Below, piece after piece: positions 13,141 to 58,490 of a stretch of DNA of 64,000 bases. Below the pieces are notes generated by a model that was not told the DNA's origin, ran no database searches, and saw only the letters and a list, made by a program, of their open reading frames with translations. The stretch is from the NCBI RefSeq assembly GCF_032854445.1, contig NC_088302.1, positions 3,777,338 through 3,841,337 on the forward strand. Direction: 5' to 3'. The DNA comes from Liolophura sinensis. Its lineage: Eukaryota > Mollusca > Polyplacophora > Chitonida > Chitonidae. Every line of letters begins with the position of its first letter. Position 1 is the first letter of the stretch. The position numbers were made by a program, and so were the translations under genes.

Positions 13141-13982
13141 GATCGACACATGTAGACTGACATATTCAGACCGACACATCCAGACCGACACATGTAGACC
13201 GACACATGCAGACCGACACTTGCAGACTGACACATCCAGGCCGACACATCCAGGCCGACACATGCAGACCGACACATGCAGACCGACATATGCAGACCGA
13301 CACATCCTGTCCGACACTTGCAGACTGACACATCCTGTCTGACACATCCTGATCGACACATGCAGACCTACACTTACAGACTGACACATGCAGACCGATA
13401 CATGTAGACCGACACATACGGACCGACACAGATCGACACTTGCAGACTGACACATCCTGACAGAGACCGTCACATGCAGGCCGACACTTGCAGACTGACA
13501 AATGCGGACCGACACATGCAGACCGACACTTTCAGACAAACACATACAGACTGACAAATGCGGACCGACACATGCGGACCGACACTTTCAGACAAACACG
13601 TACAGATCGACACGTGCAGAGCTACACGAGCCGATCAACACATACGGACAGACACATTCAGACCGACACTTGCAGACCAACACATCCAGACCGACACATG
13701 TAGACCGACAAATGCAGACGGACACATGTAGACCGACACGTGCAGACCTACATATGCGAAACGACACTTCCAGACTGACACGTGCAGATGGACACGTGCA
13801 GACCGACACATGCAGACCGACATATGCAGACCAACACGTCCATTCAGAACGAAACGTGCAGACTGACATATGCGGACGGACACTTCCAGACCAACAAATG
13901 CGGACCGACAGGTACAAACCAACACATGCAGACCGACGCATGCAGACTGACACATCCAAATCGACACATCCAGACGGTCACA
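13141..13982. repeat. 14-bp minisatellite, about 60 copies
   Basis: The unit is 'cacatgcagaccga', with variants 'cacttgcagactga' and 'cacatcctgtccga'. As 14 is not divisible by 3, three units make 42 bp, and the array is open in several frames on both strands (TDTCRPTHADRHMQ on plus, VCMCRSACVGLHVS on minus). These frames are repeat artefacts. Confidence 0.9.
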
Positions 13983-14524
13983 ATGGGTAGGTGGTTGATC
14001 TGAAATAAATTCCATTCTTCATCTATCGACCCTATAATGTATCATAGGCCTTTATTTTATACATTGAGACATGTCTCCTTATATTTGAATGGTTTTGAAG
14101 GGCATTGCTCAAACCTCTGCAATGCGAGAAAAAATGAGTGACATTTTGGCATGGAAAACGTCAAATTTGTCCACATAAGGTACGTTGTGGTCTCGGGGGT
14201 GATTGGTTTGGCTTGCCCTATCAATAAGCGTGTTTTTCCGTTCCTAAATCTGTAGCTTGTAAGACAGATCTTCTAAGAAATAGGTGGACTTAACCCTAGT
14301 GATTTGATGGCAGTAGATTGACGGTAACCGCCCAATTCTTGCCCCACCCACTTCCCTCACCCGGAGACCTTGGCGGTTACAGACATCATTGATTAGGCCC
14401 ACATGTACCCTGACAACATTCCCTGACAGATCCCGTTCATGTACCAGCCGTGTAGAAAGACAAGACGGCAGTTAATAACAAATGTTATACACACTCAGCC
14501 ACACTACACACGTATCTGTCTGTC
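13983..14524. other. Spacer between two minisatellites
   Basis: No gene, RNA or repeat family was recognised. Confidence 0.5.
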
Positions 14525-15095
14525 AACCTGTCTACACGTACGCCTATACATAAGACGTGTTCGTGATTTTGGGTATACACGACATGTACACGCACGCCTA
14601 TACACAAGACGTGTTCGTGATTTTGGGTATACACGACATACACGTACGGCTATATACTAGAATTGTTGATCATTTTGGGTATACACGACATACACGTACG
14701 CCTATACACAAGACCTGTGTCAATAATAACCAGGAATAGGTTAATGATTCGAGATTACGAGGGTATACACGACATACACGTACGCCTATACACAAGACGT
14801 GTTGATCATTTTGGGTATACACGACATATATGTACGCCTATACACAAGACGTGTTGATGATTTTGGGTATACACGACATACACGCAAGCCTATACACAAG
14901 ACGTGTTGATGATTTTGGGTATACACGACATACACGTACGCCTATACACAAGAAATGTTGATGATTTTGGGTATACACGACATACACGTACGCCTATACA
15001 CAAGCCGTGTTGATCATTTTGGGTATTCATGACATACACGTACGCCTATACACAAGACGTATTGATCATTTTGGGTATACACGACATACTTGTGT
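14525..15095. repeat. 52-bp minisatellite, about 11 copies
   Basis: The unit is approximately 'gggtatacacgacatacacg' 'tacgcctatacacaagacgt' 'gttgatgatttt'. The first copies are 54 bp. The array is interrupted at 14716-14760 by a segment that also follows its last copy. Confidence 0.85.
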
Positions 15096-15137
15096 GTCAA
15101 TAATAACCAGGAATAGGTTAATTCGAGATTACGAGGA
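14711..15137. repeat. Duplicated flank segment inside and after the 52-bp array
   Basis: The segment 'gtgtcaataataaccaggaa' 'taggttaat' + 'tcgagattacgag' occurs at about 14716-14760, inside the array, and again at about 15094-15136, directly after it. The array therefore expanded at least once as a higher-order block that included its right flank. Confidence 0.7.
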
Positions 15138-15659
15138 ACAAATAGTTCAACATTTGAAAAAGAGTTTTGTAGTGTGCTATACATTTGGTGAAGTAGCTGA
15201 TGAAGTGCGACTCTCCTTGGCATTTCATGAGGTGATAATCACCGAGGAATAAAGTCCAGTAAATTAAACTAAACAATTAATCAACGACTGCGATGCTGTA
15301 TAAAACAGTCCTACGTCAGGTTCCTGGGAAACAGTTGTGCTTTACTCAAGATACTCCAATGTCACACAGCAACCTGTGGATGGTCTTGGGCATCCCCGGG
15401 CTCTGCATAAACATGACAGCTGTCATATAGGTGAACAAGTCTTGAGCAATAAGTTAAACACCTGTCAAACACATAAATACATTTATGTTTAATTTTATGT
15501 CTACAAGACGTAAATGCTAGGTCTGTTGTTAATAGCGCAAGACAGCAAGAATTTATGAACTCACTAAAGGCTTGTTCTCCTTTTATTTATTTAACTATGG
15601 TGTTAACAATATATTCATGCAATATAAGTACAGCATTCTTCCAGTTTCATGTCTTATAT
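15138..15659. other. Non-coding spacer
   Basis: No gene was recognised; a short plus-strand frame runs out of the preceding minisatellite to 15252 and lacks any known domain. Confidence 0.45.
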
Positions 15660-15925
15660 ATAGGCGTTAGAATAAAAACCTTGAGGCCGTATTTCACAGT
15701 GTAGGGTGTTTCACGCTGTCGTCGCTGCTCTGGTTTTGCTCTGTATGCTGCACGTCTATAATTATATTGCATATTTAGAATACTTGCGGTCAGAGCATTA
15801 AATGGACCACGAAGGGTAAATACGAATCTAGGTGTCAAAACAGACATTCGTATACCAGTCATCAACCTTAATGGCTGTTCCAGGTCAATAAGAGCAAGGT
15901 CAAATTCCAAAATTACGTTCAACAC
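15660..15925. repeat. Dispersed repeat, composite copy
   Basis: Two modules found elsewhere in the window occur together here. 'cgctgctctggttttgctct' (near 15721-15740) recurs near 39203 and 55200. 'acattcgtat' followed by 'atcaaccttaatggctgttc' 'caggtcaata' (near 15844-15892) recurs near 23720 and 48060. The element family was not recognised. Confidence 0.5.
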
Positions 15926-17289
15926 ACACTACTAAAAATGTGAAAGTATAGAAATTGAGAGCAGTTAACACTTGATGATGTCAGTGATCATGGAAACCTG
16001 CAAAGAATGAATTTTGTAGGAGATTGAATGAATTCAGCATGAGATTCGTGTAGGAGGTTATTGCAGTTCAGAAGTTGTCCATGATCAAAGTATTTGTCTC
16101 ACACAATCATAATCTGCTGAGGAGAATGATGATTTCATGTTAAAAGTAAACGTAGTGTTTAAATGCTGGTCGGTATTTTCACACTTACATGTCACACATA
16201 CATACGTTCATTTTGTGTATGCATCTGTCACATATCGGACTGTAAATACAACATAACAGTAAGAGAAGTCAATACGCTGTTGATGTTAGTTCGACAACGG
16301 TCACCCTAAGATATCCATTCCAAGGGAGGCAATTCATGAACCACACATAGATTCCAATCGGCTGAATTGTGTCCCCTTATTATCCCTGCGTCAATAATGC
16401 GCCGAAATATTGGTATTTTGCTCTAATCTGTTTTATCTTGTACATGGTGTAATTGAACAGTTCAGGTTCTCAAATAATTGTTTGCTACAGCACAACGTTT
16501 TGACTGCATTGCCTTGTGTTCTAATTAGGCCTACACTGCGTCATTTCATTTGAATAATTTTGACGTCACTTGGAACATTGAAGTATTCGTATTGAAATTT
16601 AGGACGCAGAGTTTAACATTATGAATTAGAAAACTATTTAACTGTATCTCTTTGCAATAATATGGCCATCTTACCTATGGGTAGAGCTAGTGGTTTTAGG
16701 TGTCACTATCGGGAGACAATTTTCATAGTGACCAAGCGTGATTTTTAACAAAAAGTCAACACTAGCTCAAACGAATGTACACATCGAGAAAGCATTTCAA
16801 AGAAAGTTTAAAAAGCGTTTTTTTTTTTTGGTGGGGGGGGGGGGGGGGGGTAACACAATTGAGATACCGCAATTCAAAGTAAGTAAAACCGCTTATACTG
16901 AGACATTCGAAAGCACTGCCATGATATCAGATTTAACCATTCAGGCGCAAGTAATTTCTACAATTCGAGGATATATCCTTCTAACCAAATGTAAGTGACA
17001 TCGTGTTTCGGGTTCCTCTCACATGACTCAGTTGATGTCATAAGAATTCTTGATTAAAAGTAGATTCACAGAGCTACATCAAAAATGTATTTGGCCGGTT
17101 AGGTCTGTTTCCACTCCTCTTTCGAAATACAGACACCATGATGTTGTAATGATGAAGTATACCTCAACCCCTTCCTGCCCCCAAACTAGGCAAGGAAACC
17201 TATCAGTCTACACCAACAATCTGTGGTTAAACACTGGACATTATTATGATTTACATGTAAACTGTCTGCATATCTGTTCCATCATTTTT
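15926..17289. other. Non-coding stretch with an 18-base G run
   Basis: The only notable item is T(12) followed shortly by G(18), at 16818-16829 and 16833-16850. No gene was seen. Confidence 0.5.
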
Positions 17290-18090
17290 TACCACTCAGG
17301 TAATGTTCTGTCGACAATGACATGACACACTTGCCACACCACTCAGGTAATGTACTATCGACAATGACATAGCACACTTGCAACACCACTCAGGTAATGT
17401 TATATCGCCAATGACATGACACACTTACCACACCACTCAGGTAATGTTCTGTCGACAATGACATGACACACTTGCCACACCACTCAGGTAATGTTCTGTC
17501 GACAATGACATGACACACTTGCCACACCACTCAGGTAATGTTCTATCGACAATGACATGACACACTTGCCACACCACTCAGGTAATGTTCTATCGACAAC
17601 GACATGACACACTTGCCACACCACTCAGGTAATGTTCTATCGACAATGACATGACAAACTTACCACACCACTCAGGTAATGTCCTGTCGACAATGACATG
17701 ACACACTTACCACACCACTCAGGTAATGTTCTATCGACAATGACATGACACACTTACCACACCACACAGGTAATGTACTATCGACAATGACATGACACAC
17801 TTACCACACCACTCAGGTAATGTTCTATCGACAATGACATGACACACTTGCCACACCACTCAGGTAATGTTCTATCGACAATGACATGACACACTTCCCT
17901 CACCACTCAGGTAATGTTCTATCGACAACGACATGACACACTTGCCACACCACTCAGGTAATGTTCTATTGACAATGACATGACACACTTATCACATCAC
18001 TGAGGTAATGTTCTATTGACAATGACATGACACACTTACCACACCACTCAGGTAATGTTCTATCGACAACGACATGACACACTTGCCACA
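17290..18090. repeat. 47-bp minisatellite, about 17 copies
   Basis: The unit is 'actcaggtaatgttctatcg' 'acaatgacatgacacacttg' 'ccacacc'. Copies are very uniform, with single-base variants such as 'gtactatc' and 'ttaccac'. The last copy runs into the 33-bp repeat. Confidence 0.9.
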
Positions 18091-18096
18091 CAACCA

Positions 18097-18232
18097 AGTC
18101 TAAAGTTGAGACTGCGCCAACATTGCGTGTGTCTAAAGTCGAGACTGCGCAAACATTGCGTGTGTCTAAAGTTGAAACTGCGCCAACATTGCGTGTGGCT
18201 AAATTTGAGACTGCGCCAAGACTATCTAGCAA
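18097..18232. repeat. 33-bp tandem repeat, about 4 copies
   Basis: The unit is 'tctaaagttgagactgcgcc' + 'aacattgcgtgtg'. It directly abuts the 47-bp array. On the minus strand it is open as an 11-residue repeat (DTRNVGAVSTL), again a by-product of unit length. Confidence 0.85.
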
Positions 18233-19280
18233 ATTAGCCAATGACGAATTTACGTCGGTCATTGCACTAATGAATGTCGTGCAGAAGAGTTTTCCGGCAC
18301 TCATGACCATGAAAGTAGGAAACCGAAGAGAAATGATGTACAAAGCTAATGTTTACGTCAGGTACTTGACAAACCTCTTGACTCCATGTCTCATTCGAAC
18401 TAACGAAAACTGAATGTTGTGAGCATAAATACAACAGAATAATAAAATGTAACCAAAACTTATATCAATGAAGTATCACACATTTTGTATTGACATTTTC
18501 TCGGTTGGACACAATAAAAACAGTCACGACATTACTCATCAAAACGACGAACTTGAGACACAGTTATACTATCAATGGCAGTACGACACTGCTTGGAAAA
18601 GTTTAAACAACATGAGTCCAATTTTATTCTGGTGATACTAAATTATCAACCAGCAACAATTACATCGAAAATGAGAATGTCAATGGTAAATGTCTTTGTT
18701 AAACAAAATATAACTCTAAATAACAACGAGCGAAAACAAACAAACAAACACACAATAAAAGCTAATGGCTGACCATGAAGCAAAGCTACAGCGAGAAATA
18801 AAATAGCACACACTTTTTTGGACATGACAAGTCGTTCGATTGGGGTTTCTGTTTCCGCGGGTGGTTTCTGCACGGATCTTTTCAAAACTCAGATCTATGG
18901 ATAAATAGATCCTGCATTTAAAGATCGGAGGCTCACAAGCCATTTCGCCTTACACGTGTATCAACGTAGGGTATTTCCCACGTTATGTCAATAGCACAAC
19001 CATGACGAGTATCACTGCTTTGTCAGTTAATTTATCTGCCCATGAATGCACACAACAAAGTTGGAAGTAGCTTGTAAATCATGACGGAAAGAACAATGTT
19101 AAATCCGTGATTATTGATATGTTGGAAGGAGGACATATTCTTAAACGTGCAGAATATTACCCAGAGCTACACTGCTGTGTTTATATGTTTGAATCATGTA
19201 ATAGGCCTACAAAGTGCAGGGAAATGACTTCATAGGCCTGGAGGTCGACAAGGAGTGCCTCAAGTTATGCTCTTAAGTGA
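18233..19280. other. Non-coding interval downstream of the SRCR gene
   Basis: Short frames only, with no recognised domain. Confidence 0.45.
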
Positions 19281-19286
19281 TTTATT
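19281..19286 (-). terminator. Candidate poly(A) signal AATAAA
   Basis: 'tttatt' on the plus strand is AATAAA on the coding strand, about 600 nt after the stop codon of the SRCR gene. I saw no other AATAAA in that orientation between here and the stop. The cleavage site is unknown. Confidence 0.4.
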
Positions 19287-19885
19287 TATGTTTAATGTCT
19301 AGACAGACGGTTACAAAATACAGCACATTTGCTTAATCACAATATAATATAAAAAGTATACATGTTAGCAAGTACAAAAACCAGAGTCAAATACGCAGAT
19401 TGGCGTTTACTCCATACCAGGTTCTCCGCAAGTATCAAAGAGTTTAGAAATATGAAACAAAATAACATTACGTACAACATAAAAAAGATGATTAATATTC
19501 CTATTTGAATACCTAATAATATTCATATATCCCAGCGTAAAATATGTAAATGTCCCACAAGCAAATGAAATCTAATGATACCGATTTCACATGCAACTTC
19601 GCTTTCGTTTGTAATCGTATCTAAAATACAGGGATCACAGAGAATGTATAAAAGTTTCAAAAATCTATATTTCTTCTCTGGAATGACGTGTAACGAATAC
19701 AATATGCTACAGTCCAACAAAAATACCAAAATAGTATAATAAACATTATGTCCAGAGGATTTACAATTATAACCTTTGCATAGATCTGAATTTGGAATAT
19801 ACATGCACCATAGAAATTATGCCCTAAACAATTCTCATCTTGATTTACTTTTAATCAGCACATATCTGAACCATCCCGTGAAGTG
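19287..19885 (-). other. Probable 3' UTR of the SRCR receptor gene
   Basis: AT-rich sequence between the stop codon at 19886-19888 and the candidate poly(A) signal. The extent is inferred only from these two marks. No repeat or domain was seen. Confidence 0.4.
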
Positions 19886-51731
<31,846 letters not shown>

Positions 51732-53934
51732 CTAAAGAATACAACTTTTATTATACATTGCACACTTTATTTATGTCTCTCTATTGCACTTTGTTGTCAA
51801 TCTCAAAATTTGGATTTTATTGTGATTTGTCTCTGAATTAACAGGTACTTTGGATCGGCTTAACCTAACACATGTATTTGTATACTTGTAAAACAGACAT
51901 ACTCTCACGCACAGCGCAAGAATCACGCTTTTGAATTGTCTTATGGAATGTTCACGTGACATCGGTACTATATATTTCTGCTCTTCAGCATGTGAGTATG
52001 GCATTAGGTAAGAAATGAAACAAAACTGGGGTTAGCTTTATATGTTTGTTCATTTGGTAAGACTGGATGACTAATCTACATCGCTTGCTATGAATGCTCT
52101 GCGTCAAAAAATCATAAGAAGTAAAACACAATGTGATAGCGGTATAAAGTACAAAATTGAGTTGTAAAGTCAGCCTAACATATGCATAGTTGCCCCTTGG
52201 TTACTGCTCAGTATGCGCTAATCAAAGGTCCTCCGCTATAGGGCCCGACTTGAAGTCAACACAAGTGGTTCAGTTTTAAGAAAGTATAGATCCATTATGA
52301 ATAATCACTTTATAGATGAACTATCAACCCAAATATGAGCACTTGTCCCGAAAATTTACGCTAAAGGTCAGTCGGACTAAGAAAAATCAGTGAAGCCATG
52401 AACATTTATGCACCCGAGAAAGTGTGATAAACTTTCACTAAATTTTACTCAAACGTACATAAATCCGGATGTGAAGATGTTTTGATAAGGAAAATACGGA
52501 CAGAGGAGTGGGTGAAAGCGTGCACGCACGGACGGACAAACAGACCGACATTATTTCGACAATACCCTTCGGAACAATTTACACTTATCATCATATTGTT
52601 ATAAAACTATATAGTCAAATTTACCAAACGTCATCACAAACCTTTCTTGGGTAACTCAATTTCGCTTTAATGTTCAATTTTGGGCACTTTGTCAAATATT
52701 TATTTTTTTTTTATTTGATTGGTGCATCACATCGTCAAGTAATGTCAAAGACTGATTCATGCACGTTCAAAAGTTCGTAGAAGGTCACACTTTATAGTCA
52801 AGGAACATGTCAACTCTAAGGGTAGGACTCGAACTCATATATGCAGTCAACCGTCTCTCTTGTACAATGTCAGGGCTGGATGAACACAGCGTGGTTATAA
52901 CCACAAGGATTTATGGAGATGCTTACTCTGTAAGATGGCCTTGTTTGCGTACACAATACGACAACTGCTCGTGTTAGGGAAAGGAACATGCCACGCAATC
53001 AAGACATTGCTTGTAAATCCATTCATTAACCAATCCCAGACAGTGGCAGTTGACGGTTATCAGCTGTAATTAACATTTAGGGGAAATTGCAAAATCGTTG
53101 AGTGCTGTGCTTTTATAATATTTATTAATTGGCTTCCGGGCTTTATGGGAGAGGAGCTTAATTGGAAATATCTCTGGGGGGGTAATTAAAATACTGAGCA
53201 TAACACTGTCGCCTCAGGATTTTAATGACAAAAACACACATTTGAGCGTCTCCATCATTAGATTAATATAGGTTAATGAAAACGTCATAACCATTTTGGT
53301 ATTACAGGTAAACTATTAGCCCTACTCAGAAATACACAACGGTCTTTCAGACAGACTTCTGGGCATTTCTTCTTCCAAATACACAAAACAGAGTATGACG
53401 AACATGAAACATTTAGAAGCCGTGAACTGATTTATAAAACAAACTCTATACATATCAATGTTAAATAACGCAGAACAAAGATTTTAAGCATATCTGCTCG
53501 AAAAATGATTTCGTAATGAACTCGGGTGACTCACGAATTATAATTTTAGCGCTCCATTATCTTTCTGTCTCTACTGAGCTCTGAATAAACAAGCAATGGT
53601 ATAAGTTCTGCAAAGATTTTTTATCTTCTAAAAATATTTTGTCTAACTCTATACGTCCGTTCCTTGAATTTTTGTATTTTTCCTCATATGGAGGCCCGCT
53701 ATTAACTCTTTGATGGTTATGCATCAGTAACAAAGCTTTGTACATTTTTCTTACCTTAGTTTTTATATCGCACAACAAAATTTCACCGTTTTTACGATAA
53801 GATTGTGATATAAGTTCGCCAGATCTAAATAGAATATAAGTTGTACAGATGAATCTTTGGCTATCATATATACATTCAGGCACAAGTCGAGGCAGTGTTT
53901 TCATGGTAGGAACTTACCATAAGCCCTTAGTTAC
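51732..53934 (-). other. Interval upstream of domain 1, with SINE remnant
   Basis: From about 52880 down to 52695 on the minus strand there is a B-box-like 'gagttcgagtcc' and a tail 'gatgcaccaatcaaataa', a degraded copy of the SINE seen elsewhere. A 115-codon minus frame at 53557-53904 shows no known domain. Confidence 0.5.
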
Positions 53935-54022
53935 CGGAAGTAATTCGTGCACACATAACTGAGGCATCCAATGGCATTACTTTTTCCAAAGTTTCTCTGC
54001 TTGTTCCATAATTGCATGCCAA
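53935..54022 (-). CDS. Possible SRCR exon fragment upstream (class-a ending)
   Basis: After a TTTATTCAG| acceptor the frame reads LACNYGTSRETLEKVMPL, then DASVMCARITSG, ending G|GTAACT in phase 1. CNYG and DASVMC match the end of class-a domains (for example LSCRYG ... YATVAC in domain 8), and phase 1 suits the domain-1 acceptor. Only 88 bp are covered, one expected Cys is missing, and the front part of the domain was not found. It may be a real exon, a decayed one, or chance. Confidence 0.4.
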
Positions 54023-57000
54023 CTGAATAAATGCAATTTCCTCATTCTTTATTCTCTTTGATGTATTGTTTGTTCAGATTCTAATGAATGGATTTGTTTA
54101 CATAATGTTGGCTATGTTTCACCTTGGGTCACCGCCATTTTTGCGTCGCCTAAGGCTGTGAGGTTTAGTGCAAGCTCCATACCACACCAAGAATCACAAT
54201 AGCGATACGCTCAACCAGTTCAACGTACAGTTGTATAACAACTGTTGCTCATGGACTAATCAACTAACATTCTAATCTCTATATGGATACACTGTTTCTG
54301 TGGCCTGGGCAAAACTTAGTATGTTGATGGTATATCCTGTTGACTGTGTACACGACAAAGCCGCTTTGCGTGACGAACGGTGTTTTCAATTATGCATTAG
54401 AGGTGAGAACACCAAGACAATAGTACTGCTTGGCAAGACTCAGGATATGTAGTAACAGTACAAAAACCTTTCAGTGTCGGACAAACTTGTTAAGAAGATT
54501 TAATAAGCAGCACCGTGCGCTTTGCAAATGAAACACAGGAAAGTTATTGTTGGTTTGCACGAGACAGGCTTGAGCCTATTCACAATGACCCATGTTTGCT
54601 CCATGAAAGAGTAAGGTCCATTACAGCTTCTGAGTGAAGAGAAAAATGGATATCACTGAACTAAGTAGAATAACCTTAATGATGGAGTTCGTTTCAACAG
54701 TTACAGACAGACATTTGTAGAGCTAGCAGTCAATGTTTGATCTTTAGATAGGCTATTATTTATCTATACAGGTGTTAACAGAATTGCCCTTTGCATGCGG
54801 CAAATCCTTTTTACGTGTTAATGGAACTTCTGACATTTCTCCGTCCAAACTTCTTCTGGCATAGCAGGTCAAGTTTTTCCAATTAGCACAAGACCTTGTG
54901 ACCTGAGTCTGGTCGAGGTTTTAAAATAACCAAGTAGATGTCCTCATTGAAAACCATTGTGTTTGGTTCAAACAACCAACCTTCACACAGAGCTATTTGT
55001 TGTATCAACAAATGGGGTGAAAATCAAACATACTCTGTTTTATACGATTTTAAAAATTTTGGAACAAAACCAGTGACAGTGGAATAGAATGACAATTCAC
55101 ATGTTACGATTTGACTGAGTTCCTGAGATTGGTCACTTTGCAAACAACAGTTGTATTATAAACCGGGGACAGGGCCGTGGTCCAGGGGGTAGTGCGATTG
55201 CTGCTCTGGTTATGCTCTATATACAGTAGTCTTCTGTGTTGCACAAGGTGCCATTTTAGGATCCAACGCGTGTAATATATGACCCAGCACACTGACATTT
55301 AGTTGATACCTGTCGTAATAAAACGATTTAAATAGCCAAAGAAAACATTTCATGCTTAGTGTTATGCAGCTTCGATTTATAAGCCATTGATAATCAACTT
55401 GAATTCTCTGACGTTTAGCACTTACACTATACAATGGAGAACCTGATAAGTAAGGATAAAATTGATAAGTAAAGCTGATACAACGTTTATGTAAGCTTCT
55501 AGTCAGTTGTATGTATAGTTTCTCTTGCTTTACATCACAACGCATTTTGATAGACATTTTTTGACCGTGAACGATGCAGTAACCATCTAAGATATCAAGA
55601 CCATGACAAGCAAAACACCATGACAACCAAATTACCACGACAAGCAAAACGCCATAACAAGCAATATAACAAAGAAATTCCACATAGGTTCTAGTAAGTC
55701 ACGGACTCAAGACTTTGCCATCGGAGGCCTCCACGGAAGTATAGCAATAACCCAGTGAACGTCACCATAGGTCATAAGACAATACCTTGAATACCAAGTC
55801 GTTCATGGAGTGGAACGCTTCAGTGAAATTAGTCAAAGTTGCGGATATGTCACAGAAGATGGGTTAAGTGCCCCCGGTAGCATGATAAAGTTAAGTCGTG
55901 CTTGTCACTCGGTGGATCTCAACAGATAAACAGCCTGCAGCAAACGAAGATCATATCAACTGGAAAATCAACAGTTTTGTACTTGTTTGTTTTAATGACA
56001 ACCAAACCAAGTCGATGTTAGTGTCAATTGAACGCAGTTTTGATTCAGCACTTCACGTGACAAGGAAGTGACCTCTGCGCCCTGAGAATTCTCGATTTGT
56101 GCATGATGACATCCTGTTTCCCACACACACTGTCACGTGGCTGTTACTTCACTTTGAACTGATAGTCATGCATATAACGAAATGAATAAGATGGAAAGCT
56201 GCACCGGTTTTGACTTAAACAAGGAAATGGTTGTTTTTGATGTTTATTTTTACAATCAGGAATAACGCTCAGTCTGCAAAGGAATATTTGAAAAGTTAAT
56301 TAACTATCCAGAACTTCCAGGTTCACGAACATGTAAAAATCTCCCCGCAAAAAACGACACTTGTTGGGCAACTTGTTGTTTTAAACAAGGCTCTCCAGTT
56401 GGAGTATTATCCGACATCTTATTGTAACACATCCCACTAATGCAAGTATGGCTCAATACTACAATTCGAAAAGGCTATAGAGGAAACTTTGGCCACACAA
56501 TCCTCGTTGGCCAATCGATCAAATTTTTAGTATTTTTAGTAAATTTAGTAGTATTTAAGAATAGCTGAAATTATTGCTTTTAAGTAAATCTCAGACTCCT
56601 ACCTCCTAAAATGATACTAAAATTTGACCGCAGTTATATCGTGACCCGCTTTATAAATTCTATAAAATTAATTACCGATTTTGATCGGTAATAAAGGAAA
56701 GTTTATTAAATCCCCAATTTCCCTAAAGAAGTAAAATATTGCTTCTCCTGAGTTCGACATAAAACATCAACTGGTCAGTAATTTTATGATTTTGTTGGTG
56801 TTTTTCATCATTCGTTTTTCGACATATTTAATTTAATATATGTGTAACTTATGTGTATTCCTCGCAGATATCTGAATAACTAGAAATGTGGGAACCTAAT
56901 GGTCAGAGCTCTTTTGGTGGCGATGTATTGACGGTCACTGCTGTCATTGACGATTCTGTAATGCTCGCTGAAGTCCACTTTTCTTCTTTCAGTGCGTCGG

Positions 57001-57166
57001 AAAGTCGGTGGTAGGCCTATGCCATGTACAGCCCAGTTTGCTCTGCCCACAGCGCTATTATATAAATTGAATATTCTACAGTATGGCTTTACACAACAAT
57101 GAAATATAGAGATACATTATAGAGATACTACTGCCATGAGGTTATTACTACATGTAGGTGAAAGTC

Positions 57167-57169
<3 letters not shown>
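54023..57169. other. 3.1 kb without a recognisable gene
   Basis: It holds a copy of the short dispersed motif 'ctgctctggttatgctctat' near 55200 and an imperfect 18-bp repeat ('accatgacaagcaaaac') near 55598-55672. The signal peptide exon of the SRCR gene could lie here but I cannot identify it. Confidence 0.45.

Positions 57170-57247
<78 letters not shown>
57170..57247. repeat. TA microsatellite, about 78 bp
   Basis: Uninterrupted TA dinucleotides, about 39 repeats. Confidence 0.95.
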
Positions 57248-57249
<2 letters not shown>

Positions 57250-58490
57250 CTGTTGTTGAAGTTATCTAGATAACCTGGGAAATAGCAACTATGACAACCG
57301 TGGATAGTCTGATGAAATATGCCACACGCAATATTTGTTTATTTGTATCACCTATACTGATCGACTAGAGTCTCCACAATACACCAATGGTTTATACGAA
57401 TGGGTTAGACGCAAATACAATAATGAATAACCAAATACATGTATGTATTACTGTTAGGTACCGTAATTGATAGCCTAATGGATAACAATAGTGTCGTTCT
57501 CGTTGAAATTTCGATGCGGGCATAAGACCATTGTGCACGGCAAAGTGTCAGGTCGAAGCTAGCACTACTTTCTTTGTTGCATGACCCCCATAAAGTGTAT
57601 GGCATGTACATTTTGAATCATTGGGTTAAAAGGGCACGGGCAGTCTATCTCTCTTCATCATAAACAGTCGGTTTATTTTCTTCTTTCTTTCTGTTAAGTG
57701 AGGGTTATATCCATACTACCTTTATGAGGTATTACCTGATTTATCCTGAACATTTTTTCAAGTGATTTCTATAAAGCTTAGCTAAATGTTACCAGACGGT
57801 TTTCAATACGCTAAGAAATTGATGCTCCATGGGATTTCGATTTGCATGGATATTGTCGAAAGTAGTTCTCACTGTAATGTCTGTGTTTACCATTTCTGTG
57901 CATCCTGCTTGTTCTGTTTGTATTTTCGGTTCTCAGTAAAGAACTGTTCCATGTCTTGTTCACACAAATGATCAACAGAGTGACTGACGAGGTGTTAAAT
58001 TGTGCCATAAACATAGGCTCATTTACATATGGCGACAGTTAGAAACTTGCAGTGCATGACACCAGTTCAATGTTCACCCTACGTTTTATGTTGATTTTGC
58101 ACGTCTCTGAAAACAACTGTGTATTCTCTTGAGAGAGCCTTCATATATGCTCCAACTAATTTAACAGCAGATCTCTGGTTACGGTGAACAGAATTTAAGA
58201 CAAACACAATCGTTCACGGATGAAAAAAGACAAAGTACACACATGTAAATGAGCGTATACTCCCTATTGGCCTACAGGTGATTTCTTGGGTACGCCTACT
58301 CAACGTGGCTGTCACTCGCTGCACACACACGTCTAACCCATAACACTGACCATACATACATGTACCACGCAATTTACAAAAAGACATCAATCTAGAGTGT
58401 TGCAGCGCATGTCAGTGCCAGGCAGGCTCACCTAGTTTAAAAGTGCAAGATGGTACATTTCGTCACCGAGAATTAGGTAAAGATTGATCT
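57248..58490. other. Non-coding stretch
   Basis: Short frames only; nothing recognised. Confidence 0.5.

Noticed and set aside
13059-14015. Overlapping frames with TDTCRPTHADRH or VCMCRSACVGLH repeats.
   Set aside because: They are by-products of the 14-bp array, open in several frames on both strands.
17290-18090. Each 47-bp unit contains CAGGTAATG, which looks like a splice donor.
   Set aside because: No exon-like sequence or acceptor accompanies it; the match is part of a uniform non-coding repeat.
53557-53904. A 115-codon minus-strand frame upstream of SRCR domain 1.
   Set aside because: No SRCR pattern, no Cys spacing and no known domain.
55210-55683. A minus-strand frame starting MEFLCYIACYGVLLVVVIW, considered as the missing signal peptide exon.
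   Set aside because: The hydrophobic start is the translation of an imperfect 18-bp simple repeat and no convincing donor in phase 1 follows.
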